Source: Bacteroidota bacterium
Lineage (GTDB): Bacteria; Bacteroidota; Bacteroidia; B-17B0; Aurantibacillaceae
Direction of reading: 5' to 3'
Length of the DNA: 64,000 nt
Assembly (NCBI GenBank): GCA_016185125.1
Contig: JACPOC010000044.1
Coordinates: 31,204-95,203 of the forward strand
Shown piece after piece: positions 29,902 through 37,795 of this stretch. A program made the translations under genes and the position numbers. Position 1 is the stretch's first letter; each line of letters begins with the position of its first letter. The notes under the pieces were generated by a model. That model was given only the letters and a program-made list of their open reading frames with translations. It was not told the DNA's origin and made no database searches.

Positions 29902-30630
29902 ATGAAACACGATAACGTTACACCGTATAATAGTGACAATCCCAAAAAAGAACAGGTGGCACAAATGTTCGATAACATTTCAGGTCGCTATGATTTTTTA
30001 AACTCACTTCTTTCATTTGGAATTCATAAAGGCTGGAGAAAAAAATGTGTAAAATTACTACGCGCAAATAATCCGAAAAACATCTTAGACGTTGCTACCG
30101 GCACCGCAGATTTTGCCATTGAATGTGCTAAATTAAATCCTAACAAAATAACAGGTATCGACATCAGCGAAGGCATGATGAAATTTGGAAGAGATAAAAT
30201 TGAAAAGCTTGACCTTACTAAATTAATTACTTTAGAAAACGGCAATGCCGAAACAGTTATTTATCCCGATAATTCTTTCGACGCCATTGTAATAGGTTTT
30301 GGCGTGCGCAATTTCCAAGATCTTACAAAAGGGCTTTCAAACTTATACCGTATTTTAAAACCCGGCGGCCAAATTATTATCCTCGAATTTTCTTATCCTA
30401 CCAATCCAATAGTAAAAGCAGGATATTCTTTCTATTTTTCTTATATAACTCCTTTGGTTGGCAAAATTTTTTCTAAAGATGAAAGAGCCTACAGTTATTT
30501 GATGGAAAGCGTTAAGGCCTTTCCTAATAACGGTAACTTTGTAACTATATTAAATGAAACAGGATTCAAGGAAACAGGTTTTAACAGTCTTAGCATGGGA
30601 GTGGCCGCTATTTATTATGGTTCAAAGTAA
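29902..30630 (+). CDS. ubiE: Demethylmenaquinone / ubiquinone C-methyltransferase
   Basis: It methylates demethylmenaquinone with SAM in the last step of menaquinone synthesis. Motifs are VAQMFDNISGRYDFLNSLLSFGIHKGWRK (start of which is the UbiE signature), ILDVATGTADFAIE (SAM motif I), GIDISEGMM, VIGFGVRNFQDL and the second UbiE signature RILKPGGQIIILEFSYP. The ATG at 29902 (MKHDNVTPYNS) was chosen over a GTG at 29890, which lies within the repeat. menG is an equally used name. Confidence 0.95.
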   Translation: MKHDNVTPYNSDNPKKEQVAQMFDNISGRYDFLNSLLSFGIHKGWRKKCVKLLRANNPKNILDVATGTADFAIECAKLNPNKITGIDISEGMMKFGRDKIEKLDLTKLITLENGNAETVIYPDNSFDAIVIGFGVRNFQDLTKGLSNLYRILKPGGQIIILEFSYPTNPIVKAGYSFYFSYITPLVGKIFSKDERAYSYLMESVKAFPNNGNFVTILNETGFKETGFNSLSMGVAAIYYGSK

Positions 30631-30702
30631 TCAACCCGATTTTTGACCAATGTTCTGTTAATAAACAATTAAATACTCTCCCCTCTTCCCCCGCATCCTT
30701 AT

Positions 30703-30710
30703 TATCTTTA
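30703..30710 (+). promoter_or_regulatory. -7 promoter element (TATCTTTA) for rnr
   Basis: Near-consensus box (last base A) ending four bases before the rnr ATG, the same spacing seen at hemL, bshA, bamD and the first SGNH hydrolase. No clear -33 TTG is seen. Confidence 0.55.
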
Positions 30711-30714
30711 AACC

Positions 30715-32934
30715 ATGTCTAAAAACAAAAAACCGCAACGTTATTTATTTGAGGAGGTCCTCGATTTTTTAAAACATAACGACGATAAAACTTTTAATTA
30801 TAAACAGCTGGGTGCCGCCATGGAAATAAATACAGAGGAGGAACGTATTCAGTTAATAGATATTCTTGCATCCTTAAAACAACAGGATTTTGTTATCGAA
30901 AAAGAAAAAGGCAAGTATCAGATAAAACAAAGCGCGCAATATGTTACCGGAACAATAGACTTTACAAGCCAGGCTACAGCTTTTGTGGTGTTCAGCGAAA
31001 CAGAAGAAGATATTTTTATCCCCGCTAAAAAAACCAAAGATGCTTTGCAGGGAGATCTTGTAAAAGTTCATTTATCATCTCGGAAAAGTGGAAGAAGAAA
31101 GGAAGGCGAAGTAATGGACGTAATTAAACGGAACAAAACAGAATTTGTTGGTACGATAAAGATCAATCCCAAATTCGCTTTTGTTATTGCAGATAGTCAT
31201 AAATTACACGTTGATTTTTTTATTCGCACCAGCGATATTAATGGCGCAAAGGATGGCCAGAAAGTACTGATTAAATTAAAAGAATGGAAAGCCGGAGAAC
31301 AAAACCCAACCGCTTTGGTTGCTAAAGTATTTGGTAACCCGGGTGAGCATAAAACAGAAATGAATGCCATCATGGCTGAATACGGTTTGCCTGAATCTTT
31401 CCCCGATGCTATTGAATACGAAGCTAAAAAAATTCCAACAGAAATTACCGATGAAGAAATAAGCAAGCGCAGAGATTTTAGAAAAGTTACCACCTTTACC
31501 ATCGACCCGTATGACGCAAAAGATTTTGATGATGCGCTTTCCATTCAAAAATTGGAAAATGGTTTTTGGGAAGTTGGCGTACACATTGCAGATGTAACAC
31601 ATTATTTAGAACCAAAATCAACGCTTGACAAAGAAGCTGTAAGCCGCGCCACCAGCGTTTATCTGGTAGATCGTGTAATTCCAATGCTTCCGGAAGTATT
31701 AAGTAATTTCGTGTGTTCTTTACGCCCTCATGAAGAAAAATATACATTTAGTGCCGTGTTTCAGTTAGATGATGAAGCTGTTATTCACCATCAATGGTTT
31801 GGCAAAACAATTATTTACAGCGACAGAAGATTTTCTTACGAAGAAGTACAAACTATTATTGAAACTGAAGAAGGAGATTATAAAGACGAAATTTTAGTAT
31901 TAGATCGCCTCGCTAAAAAATTACGTGCCGATAGAATGCGCAAAGGTTCTATCTTTTTTGATAAAGCCGAAGTAAAATTTAATTTAGATGAAGAAGGAAA
32001 TCCTATTGGCGTATTTTTTAAAACACAAAAAGACGCGCACAAACTAATTGAAGATTTTATGTTACTTGCAAATCGTAAAGTAGCTGAATATCTTGGCAAA
32101 GGTTTAAAAGGCGATGAAGTAGACGATAAACCAAAGCACGCGCAGCAAAAAGAGGGCACAAATAATCTTTGTGTTTACCGTATACACGATGTGCCTAACG
32201 ATGAAAAAATGCAGGAGCTAAGTGGCTTTGCAGCGCGCTTTGGTTACCAAATGAATTTAGGCAATAAACAAAAAGTTGCCCAATCCATCAATAAATTATT
32301 GCACGATGTGAAAGATAAAAAAGAACAAGGCATGATAGAATTATTGGCGGTGCGCAGTATGCCAAAAGCAATTTATACTACCAAAAATGCTGGTCACTAT
32401 GGATTAGGATTTGAATTTTATACCCACTTCACATCTCCCATCAGAAGATATCCTGATGTTTTAGTGCACCGCTTATTGGAAGCACGCTTAAAAGGCAAAA
32501 GCTATTCGGGAAAAGATGAATTGGAATTACTTTGTAAACACAGCAGCGAAATGGAAAGGATGGCTGCCGAAGCCGAACGCGCTTCTATAAAATACAAACA
32601 GGTTGAATTTATGTCTGATAAAATTGGCGAAACTTTTGACGCCGTTATTAGTGGCGTTACCGAGTGGGGAATTTATGCGGAGATAGTGGAGAACCGCTGC
32701 GAAGGAATGATAAGAAGCCGCGATTTAAAAGGAGACCAATACTTTTTTGATGAAGAAAATTATCGCTACGTTGGTAAAAATTCCGGTAAAACTTATGGCT
32801 TAGGTGATGCCGTTAAAATTGTTGTAGTAAGCGCCGACCTCTTAAAAAAACAATTGAATTTTGCGTTTGAAGATGTGGAGCAAGGTTCTGTAAAACCAAA
32901 AGCCGTTGATTGGAAGAAAAAGAAAAAACGCTAA
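30715..32934 (+). CDS. rnr: Ribonuclease R
   Basis: This 3'-to-5' exoribonuclease of the RNB family degrades structured RNA. A winged-helix-like N-terminus and cold-shock OB folds (VTGTIDFTSQATAFVV) precede the RNB domain, with IDPYDAKDFDDALSI carrying the metal-binding Asp cluster. HYGLGFEFYTHFTSPIRRYPD lies near its end, and a C-terminal S1 domain has FDAVISGVTEWGIYAEI. The tail is Lys-rich. At 739 residues it has RNase R length. It appears monocistronic. Confidence 0.96.
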   Translation: MSKNKKPQRYLFEEVLDFLKHNDDKTFNYKQLGAAMEINTEEERIQLIDILASLKQQDFVIEKEKGKYQIKQSAQYVTGTIDFTSQATAFVVFSETEEDIFIPAKKTKDALQGDLVKVHLSSRKSGRRKEGEVMDVIKRNKTEFVGTIKINPKFAFVIADSHKLHVDFFIRTSDINGAKDGQKVLIKLKEWKAGEQNPTALVAKVFGNPGEHKTEMNAIMAEYGLPESFPDAIEYEAKKIPTEITDEEISKRRDFRKVTTFTIDPYDAKDFDDALSIQKLENGFWEVGVHIADVTHYLEPKSTLDKEAVSRATSVYLVDRVIPMLPEVLSNFVCSLRPHEEKYTFSAVFQLDDEAVIHHQWFGKTIIYSDRRFSYEEVQTIIETEEGDYKDEILVLDRLAKKLRADRMRKGSIFFDKAEVKFNLDEEGNPIGVFFKTQKDAHKLIEDFMLLANRKVAEYLGKGLKGDEVDDKPKHAQQKEGTNNLCVYRIHDVPNDEKMQELSGFAARFGYQMNLGNKQKVAQSINKLLHDVKDKKEQGMIELLAVRSMPKAIYTTKNAGHYGLGFEFYTHFTSPIRRYPDVLVHRLLEARLKGKSYSGKDELELLCKHSSEMERMAAEAERASIKYKQVEFMSDKIGETFDAVISGVTEWGIYAEIVENRCEGMIRSRDLKGDQYFFDEENYRYVGKNSGKTYGLGDAVKIVVVSADLLKKQLNFAFEDVEQGSVKPKAVDWKKKKKR

Positions 32935-32948
32935 ATTTTTAAAAATAA

Positions 32949-33055
32949 AACGAAACGTTTGTTATTTCGAGTAAATCGGACGTTAGGAAGCTCTTATCGA
33001 GAAATGTTAATCTATTTAATCTGTCGTTCTCGATACAAAAATTAAAGAGGCAGAA
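32949..33055. repeat. REP-like intergenic repeat (TTATTTCGAG / TCGAGAAAT type)
   Basis: The segment carries GTTATTTCGAGTAAATCGG, then TATCGAGAAATGTT, then TCGTTCTCGATACAA. ATTTCGA and TCGAGAAAT are complementary, giving a degenerate stem-loop. Similar repeats are common between genes in Bacteroidota. No ORF of note lies here. Confidence 0.45.
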
Positions 33056-33162
33056 TTTTTTTCTAGAACTGAATAGTGAGGATGAATCCATCTTTTTTGT
33101 TTTCAAATTGCTTCATCCAACAAAAAGCGTAATTTCGCAAAAACATTTTTAGCTACCTCTCA

Positions 33163-33897
33163 ATGATAAAAAATATTTTCCTTGTATTTTATTTGTGTTC
33201 CACCATATTTTGTAATTCGCAGGTAATTACATTAAAAACAAATTTTATTTACAAAGTAAATCTTCCTCTAAAAAAAACACAAAAGCCTCCGGTAATAATT
33301 TTACTTCACGGCTATGGTAGCAATGAAGAAGATTTGTTTGATATTGCAAAATCCTTTGATGAGCGCTTTATAACCGCTTCTGTAAGAGCACCATTTTTGG
33401 CTAAAGATCAGGGATTTTGCTGGTATCCGCTCGATTTTACGGCCGACAAACAACTTAAACACGATTATAAAAAAGCCATAGAAAGCAGAGCTAAAATATT
33501 GTCTTTTATCAGTTCTTTTTGTAAAGAATATAAAGCCGATAGTACGCAGGTATTTTTATTAGGCTTTAGTCAGGGAGCAATTATGAGTTACGACCTTGCT
33601 TTTTTTAAACCCGAAAAAATAAAAGGCGTGGTGGCATTAAGTGGCTTATTGTTGGAAGAAACAAAGAAAATAAAAACCGACGCCCTTAAATTAGCCAAAG
33701 TAAAATTTTTTATTGCTCACGGAAATGCCGACAATGTGATAGATATTAAAAAAGGCGAAGAAGCCGCTAAATTTTTAAAAGATAAAAAATATAACGTCAC
33801 CTTTAAAACTTATGATATGCCACATGCTTTGGTAGGAAAAGAATTAAACGACATTAAAGATTGGTTAAAATCAAATATTGAAAAAGAGAAGAAATAA
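33163..33897 (+). CDS. Alpha/beta hydrolase, phospholipase/carboxylesterase family, secreted
   Basis: A signal peptide (FLVFYLCSTIFCNSQ) is followed by an esterase domain with PPVIILLHGYGSNEEDLFDI (oxyanion HGxG), the nucleophile elbow LLGFSQGAIMS, an acid in IAHGNADNVIDIKKG and the catalytic His in YDMPHALVG. This is the classic order of the phospholipase/carboxylesterase (AB hydrolase 2) family. Substrates are usually short-chain acyl esters; export suggests a periplasmic or external substrate. It stands alone. Confidence 0.9.
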   Translation: MIKNIFLVFYLCSTIFCNSQVITLKTNFIYKVNLPLKKTQKPPVIILLHGYGSNEEDLFDIAKSFDERFITASVRAPFLAKDQGFCWYPLDFTADKQLKHDYKKAIESRAKILSFISSFCKEYKADSTQVFLLGFSQGAIMSYDLAFFKPEKIKGVVALSGLLLEETKKIKTDALKLAKVKFFIAHGNADNVIDIKKGEEAAKFLKDKKYNVTFKTYDMPHALVGKELNDIKDWLKSNIEKEKK

Positions 33898-34106
33898 AAA
33901 ATCCTACCAATGTTATATCAAATAAGTTTTTTTTCCAATAAAATTTTAACGTTACAGCTATTAATATTGTAATAATATCTAATTAGCATCAACTTATAAA
34001 TTACTATTTTTTTTATTAAATTGCAATTGAAGAATTTTAATTGCAATTTTTACAGGATAAATAAATCACTGAAAAAAATCCAATAGATCAAAGACCCTAC
34101 TTTGTT

Positions 34107-35210
34107 ATGAAAACCAAAATTATAATCTATTTCTATTGTGCTTTATATTTATTTATGTTACTAAGTTGTGCGTCAGAAAAAGAGGAAGAAACTTATACAT
34201 ATTTAAATCCGGTTGATTCATTTGAAATAGAAAAATTTGAAACCCCATATGAAATTGGAGCCGTTCAAAACGTAGACAAAAATGCTATTATAACATTTGA
34301 CGGGTTTAATTCTATCAGAAATTACACTTTGAGTGAAGGCAATACATTTAATTATAAGAAAACTATTACGCTTAAAAACACACCGGAAAGCATCAGTTTT
34401 ATAGCAAAAGATTTTCAAACCAATTTTTATTTTTTAGTCTGTAAAAACTCAATAATCAAATACGACTCAGCTTTTAATTATATTAAATCCTATCATTTTA
34501 AATATGAAGCTAAGTTTTTAAAAGATAAATACCGCCCGGTGGTTAGTAACACCTTTCCCTTAATTGTTACCGATTCAAGTTTAATTACCGCATTTAATCA
34601 TAATACAGTTACAGAATTCTTTACCACGTATAAAGAGCCGAGTAAAATGAAATTTGTTTTTAAGAACGACAGTATAGTAAGGGTTAATACCTTTATGAGG
34701 AAGCCCACTCACCTTGTTTATTACGACGGCGGCATGCCTACCTTTTACTTCAGCTTAAATAATAAAATAATTGAAATGTCAGGTAATTTAGACACAATTT
34801 ACACCTACGATTTAAGTACACAAAAAGAAAATAAATATCCATTGCATAATAGCGAATACACTTTACCTGAAAGGCTGGATACCAAGCGCATCGTTAATGA
34901 TCAGCCTTATCTTACTAAACATTATTTAAATAACTTTAATTATTGCGGCATGTTTTATAATCCCCTTACCAGGCATATTGTAATTTTTTACAGCACTCCA
35001 CTTGATAATAATACTGAAAAAAATGAAAGTTACAAGTTTTCAAAAGCACTTATTTTAAATGAACAGTTTGAAATATTAGAATACGTTAAATTTAATCAAA
35101 AGTACGTGCCAGATGCCGGGTTTTATATTAAAAATAAAGGCCTCGCATTACCCATCCATCATTTAGACCTTACCAATGAAAAAACAGTTTATCATATTTA
35201 CAATTTTTAG
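34107..35210 (+). CDS. DUF4221-like lipoprotein, probable beta-propeller
   Basis: A lipoprotein signal ends in FMLLSCASEKEEE (Cys21). The acidic run after the Cys resembles a Bacteroidota lipoprotein surface-export signal. The body has repeated short beta segments (ITFDGFNSIRNYTLSEGNTF, FLVCKNSIIKYDSAFNYIKS, NKIIEMSGNLDTIYTYDLS) resembling DUF4221 or 6-bladed propeller proteins. No enzymatic motif is seen. It overlaps the next lipoprotein gene by 35 bases, so the two are translationally coupled and may act together. Confidence 0.65.
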   Translation: MKTKIIIYFYCALYLFMLLSCASEKEEETYTYLNPVDSFEIEKFETPYEIGAVQNVDKNAIITFDGFNSIRNYTLSEGNTFNYKKTITLKNTPESISFIAKDFQTNFYFLVCKNSIIKYDSAFNYIKSYHFKYEAKFLKDKYRPVVSNTFPLIVTDSSLITAFNHNTVTEFFTTYKEPSKMKFVFKNDSIVRVNTFMRKPTHLVYYDGGMPTFYFSLNNKIIEMSGNLDTIYTYDLSTQKENKYPLHNSEYTLPERLDTKRIVNDQPYLTKHYLNNFNYCGMFYNPLTRHIVIFYSTPLDNNTEKNESYKFSKALILNEQFEILEYVKFNQKYVPDAGFYIKNKGLALPIHHLDLTNEKTVYHIYNF

Positions 35211-35583
35211 CGCTTTCTTTTTTGGCTGCGCTGATAAAGCGGATAAAGAGTTTAATAATTACCTCAACGAATTTAACGCCGAACCTAAAAATTCACGGAT
35301 TTACCTGTTAATACCTGCCAATCAGTGTAAAAATTGTATCTGGCTTAATGGCGCCAATTTATCAGAAGAATTACAAAACCGCTTATACATTTATTCTGCG
35401 TTGCCCCAAAAACATTTTAAAGGTTTTAAAAACTTTTATTACGATAAAGAAAATAAAGTTGGAGAGTTAAAACTGGTTGATTATGACAATCAATTTATAT
35501 TTTACAATAATAACAAAATAGAATTTATCATTAAAGCACGCATTACAGATTTACAGGAAGTAAAAGCCTGCGATATCCCTTAA
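35176..35583 (+). CDS. Small lipoprotein with CxxC motif
   Basis: The product was not assigned to a named family. The lipoprotein signal is MKKQFIIFTIFSAFFFGCAD (Cys18). The remaining 115 residues contain YLLIPANQCKNCIWLNG: a beta strand followed by CxxC and a helix, reminiscent of a minimal thioredoxin-like fold. The cis-Pro loop is not evident. It overlaps the DUF4221-like gene and converges with panB 15 bases later. A redox or metal role for the CxxC is only a suggestion. Confidence 0.65.
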   Translation: MKKQFIIFTIFSAFFFGCADKADKEFNNYLNEFNAEPKNSRIYLLIPANQCKNCIWLNGANLSEELQNRLYIYSALPQKHFKGFKNFYYDKENKVGELKLVDYDNQFIFYNNNKIEFIIKARITDLQEVKACDIP

Positions 35584-35598
35584 CTTTATGATAATATC

Positions 35599-36414
35599 TT
35601 AATACTGTTCCTTTTCATTCGGAAAGTCTTTATCCTTTACATCCTTAATATATTGCTTAAAAGCATTACCCATGCTTTCGTAAAGATTTAAATAACGTCG
35701 TAAAAAACGCGGACTGAATTCGTGCGTCATGCCCAACATATCATGCGTTACCAAAACCTGGCCATCTACTCCCCCACCCGCGCCAATACCTATTACAGGA
35801 ATAGAAATACTTTGTGCCACTTTAGTTGCTAATGCTGCCGGAATTTTTTCGAGCACTAATGCAAAGCAACCAAACTGTTCAAGCAGTTTAGCATCTTCAA
35901 TCAATCTTTCGGCCTCGTCTTGTTCTTTAGCCCTAACGGTATAAGTGCCAAATTTATAAATGCTTTGAGGGGTTAATCCTAAATGACCCATTACAGGAAT
36001 TCCGGCAGTTAAAATACGTTCAATGCTTTCTTTAATTTCATGGCCACCTTCCAGTTTTACTGCATGTGCCCCGCTTTCTTTCATGATGCGTATTGAAGAA
36101 TATAGCGCCTCTTTTGAATTTCCCTGATAAGCGCCAAAAGGCAAATCAACAACCACTAAGGCCCTATCTATAGCCCTGATAACACTGCTTGCATGGTAGA
36201 TCATCTGATCGAGCGTAATTGGCAAGGTTGTTTCATGCCCTGCCATTACATTGCTGGCACTGTCTCCAACTAAAATCACATCAATACCTGCACTGTCAAT
36301 AATTTTAGCCATAGTATAATCATAGGCCGTTAGCATAGATATTTTTTCGCCGCGTTGTTTCATTTCCTGAAGTACGTGCGTTGTAACCTTTTTTATTTCT
36401 TTATGTACCGACAT
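35599..36414 (-). CDS. panB: 3-methyl-2-oxobutanoate hydroxymethyltransferase
   Basis: It makes ketopantoate from 2-oxoisovalerate and methylene-tetrahydrofolate in pantothenate/CoA synthesis. Motifs are [76 protein letters not shown] and [18 protein letters not shown]. The 271 residues match PanB. coaBC lies in the same window at 57.0 kb but is not linked. A 16-bp palindrome sits just upstream. Confidence 0.97.
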   Translation of the reverse strand: MSVHKEIKKVTTHVLQEMKQRGEKISMLTAYDYTMAKIIDSAGIDVILVGDSASNVMAGHETTLPITLDQMIYHASSVIRAIDRALVVVDLPFGAYQGNSKEALYSSIRIMKESGAHAVKLEGGHEIKESIERILTAGIPVMGHLGLTPQSIYKFGTYTVRAKEQDEAERLIEDAKLLEQFGCFALVLEKIPAALATKVAQSISIPVIGIGAGGGVDGQVLVTHDMLGMTHEFSPRFLRRYLNLYESMGNAFKQYIKDVKDKDFPNEKEQY

Positions 36415-36419
36415 ATATT

Positions 36420-36435
36420 ATTTAACGCGTTAAAT
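36420..36435. promoter_or_regulatory. 16-bp perfect palindrome upstream of panB
   Basis: ATTTAACGCGTTAAAT is a perfect palindrome ending five bases before the panB ATG and overlapping a TAAATTTA -7-like box (36431-36438) read on the minus strand. The position suits an operator. Confidence 0.4.
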
Positions 36436-36623
36436 TTAATCGGGTAGGAAGGTAATAATTATTTCGTAACTTCTTTCAGATTGTCGGTTATCCACTATTG
36501 CTGCTATGGGCTAGCATCAGTATTGTAACTCTTTTTAGGAAGTCACATCCTATTTTGCTAAATAATTCCCCCGTGATTTCTATCTTATGCCAGATTTTGT
36601 AGATTTCTCTACAGACCTTTAAA

Positions 36624-36660
36624 AACCAAAAAACCTCACAAGACTACTCCTGTAAGGTTT
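36624..36660 (-). terminator. Rho-independent terminator after tRNA-Asn
   Basis: On the minus strand the stem AACCTTACA / TGTGAGGTT (9 bp, one G-U pair) is followed by TTTTTTGGTTTTT. It begins five bases past the encoded CCA of the tRNA. Confidence 0.88.
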
Positions 36661-36664
36661 CTAT

Positions 36665-36741
36665 TGGCTCCCTCTCCTGGGCTCGAACCAGGGACCCCAT
36701 GATTAACAGTCATGTGCTCTAACCAGCTGAGCTAAGAAGGA
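36665..36741 (-). tRNA. tRNA-Asn (anticodon GTT)
   Basis: The minus strand folds into a full cloverleaf. The 7-bp acceptor stem is TCCTTCT / AGAGGGA; the D-loop contains AGCTGGTTAGAGC; the anticodon loop CTGTTAA has GTT at 36705-36707; the T-loop is GGTTCGAGCC; discriminator G and CCA are encoded. The anticodon assigns Asn. A terminator follows directly, so it is a single-tRNA unit. Confidence 0.97.
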
Positions 36742-36792
36742 ATTTTTTCTGATTAGGGTGGCAAAATTACTATACATTTTCGAAATAAACAA

Positions 36793-36800
36793 TATCTTTA
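36793..36800 (+). promoter_or_regulatory. Candidate -7 element (TATCTTTA) for the PfkB kinase
   Basis: Near-consensus TAnnTTTG box 23 bases before the ATG at 36824. It lies within the longer reading frame that starts at 36758, supporting the downstream start. Confidence 0.4.
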
Positions 36801-36823
36801 CACAGAATTTAAAAAAATATTTA

Positions 36824-37747
36824 ATGAGTCTTTTAGTTGTTGGTACTGTTGCGTTCGACGCCATTGAAACTCCTTTTGGTAAAACCGATAAAATTGTGGG
36901 TGGTGCCGCATCATACATTGGCCTGGCCGCATCCTATTTTCACCGCGATATTCATTTGGTGTCTGTGGTAGGGGACGATTTTCCGCAGGATTTTATGAAT
37001 ACTCTTAAAGCTCAGGGCGTTAATTTAACTGGGCTTCAAATTAAAAAAGGGGAAAAATCTTTTTTCTGGAGCGGTAAATATCATAACGACCTCAATTCGC
37101 GCGATACCTTAGAAACTCAGTTAAATGTACTCGAGCATTTTAATCCTATAGTTCCCGAATCGGCTAAAAATGTCGATTTTTTAATGCTCGGTAATCTGGT
37201 TCCGGCTGTTCAGCGCCAAGTAATTACCCAGCTAACCAAACGTCCCAAATTAATAGTATTGGATACCATGAACTTTTGGATGGACATTGCCATGGAAGAA
37301 TTATTAAAAACCATTGCCATGATTGATGTTTTAACTATCAACGATTCGGAGGCGCGCCAGCTTTCGGGCGAGTATAGTTTGGTTAAAGCAGCGCAAAAGA
37401 TCCTTAAAATGGGCCCGAAAGTATTGGTTATTAAAAAAGGTGAGCATGGCGCTTTATTGTTTAATAAAGATGAAGTGTTTTTTGCCCCTGCCCTTCCTTT
37501 AGAAGAAGTGTATGACCCAACCGGCGCCGGCGATAGTTTTGCAGGTGGATTTATCGGTTATCTCGCTAAAACAAAAGACATTAGTTTTGAAAACATGAAA
37601 CGCGCCATTATTTTTGGCAGCGCCATGGCCAGCTTTACAGTTGAAAAATTCGGTACCGAGCGCTTAATCGGCCTTTCGGCGGAAGATGTGGATAATCGTG
37701 TTCAAGAGTTTGTAGACTTGGTTCAATTTGACATTTCTTTGATATAA
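36824..37747 (+). CDS. PfkB-family sugar or nucleoside kinase
   Basis: This ribokinase-fold kinase starts MSLLVVGTVAFDAIETPFGK, followed by GGAASYIGLAASYF, INDSEARQLSGEYS, VIKKGEHGALL and the C-terminal PfkB signature DPTGAGDSFAGGFIGYL with the catalytic Asp. The ATG at 36824 was chosen because the motif VVGTVAFD normally begins within a few residues of the start; the GTG at 36758 adds 22 unrelated residues. The substrate (adenosine, ribose or other sugar) cannot be told. Confidence 0.9.
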   Translation: MSLLVVGTVAFDAIETPFGKTDKIVGGAASYIGLAASYFHRDIHLVSVVGDDFPQDFMNTLKAQGVNLTGLQIKKGEKSFFWSGKYHNDLNSRDTLETQLNVLEHFNPIVPESAKNVDFLMLGNLVPAVQRQVITQLTKRPKLIVLDTMNFWMDIAMEELLKTIAMIDVLTINDSEARQLSGEYSLVKAAQKILKMGPKVLVIKKGEHGALLFNKDEVFFAPALPLEEVYDPTGAGDSFAGGFIGYLAKTKDISFENMKRAIIFGSAMASFTVEKFGTERLIGLSAEDVDNRVQEFVDLVQFDISLI

Positions 37748-37795
37748 TTTTTCTTAATATTATACTATATTTACCTTTCTTTCGTTATTACACTA

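Noticed and set aside
36703..36918. 71-codon minus-strand ORF
   Set aside because: It runs through the tRNA-Asn gene and antisense to the PfkB kinase start.
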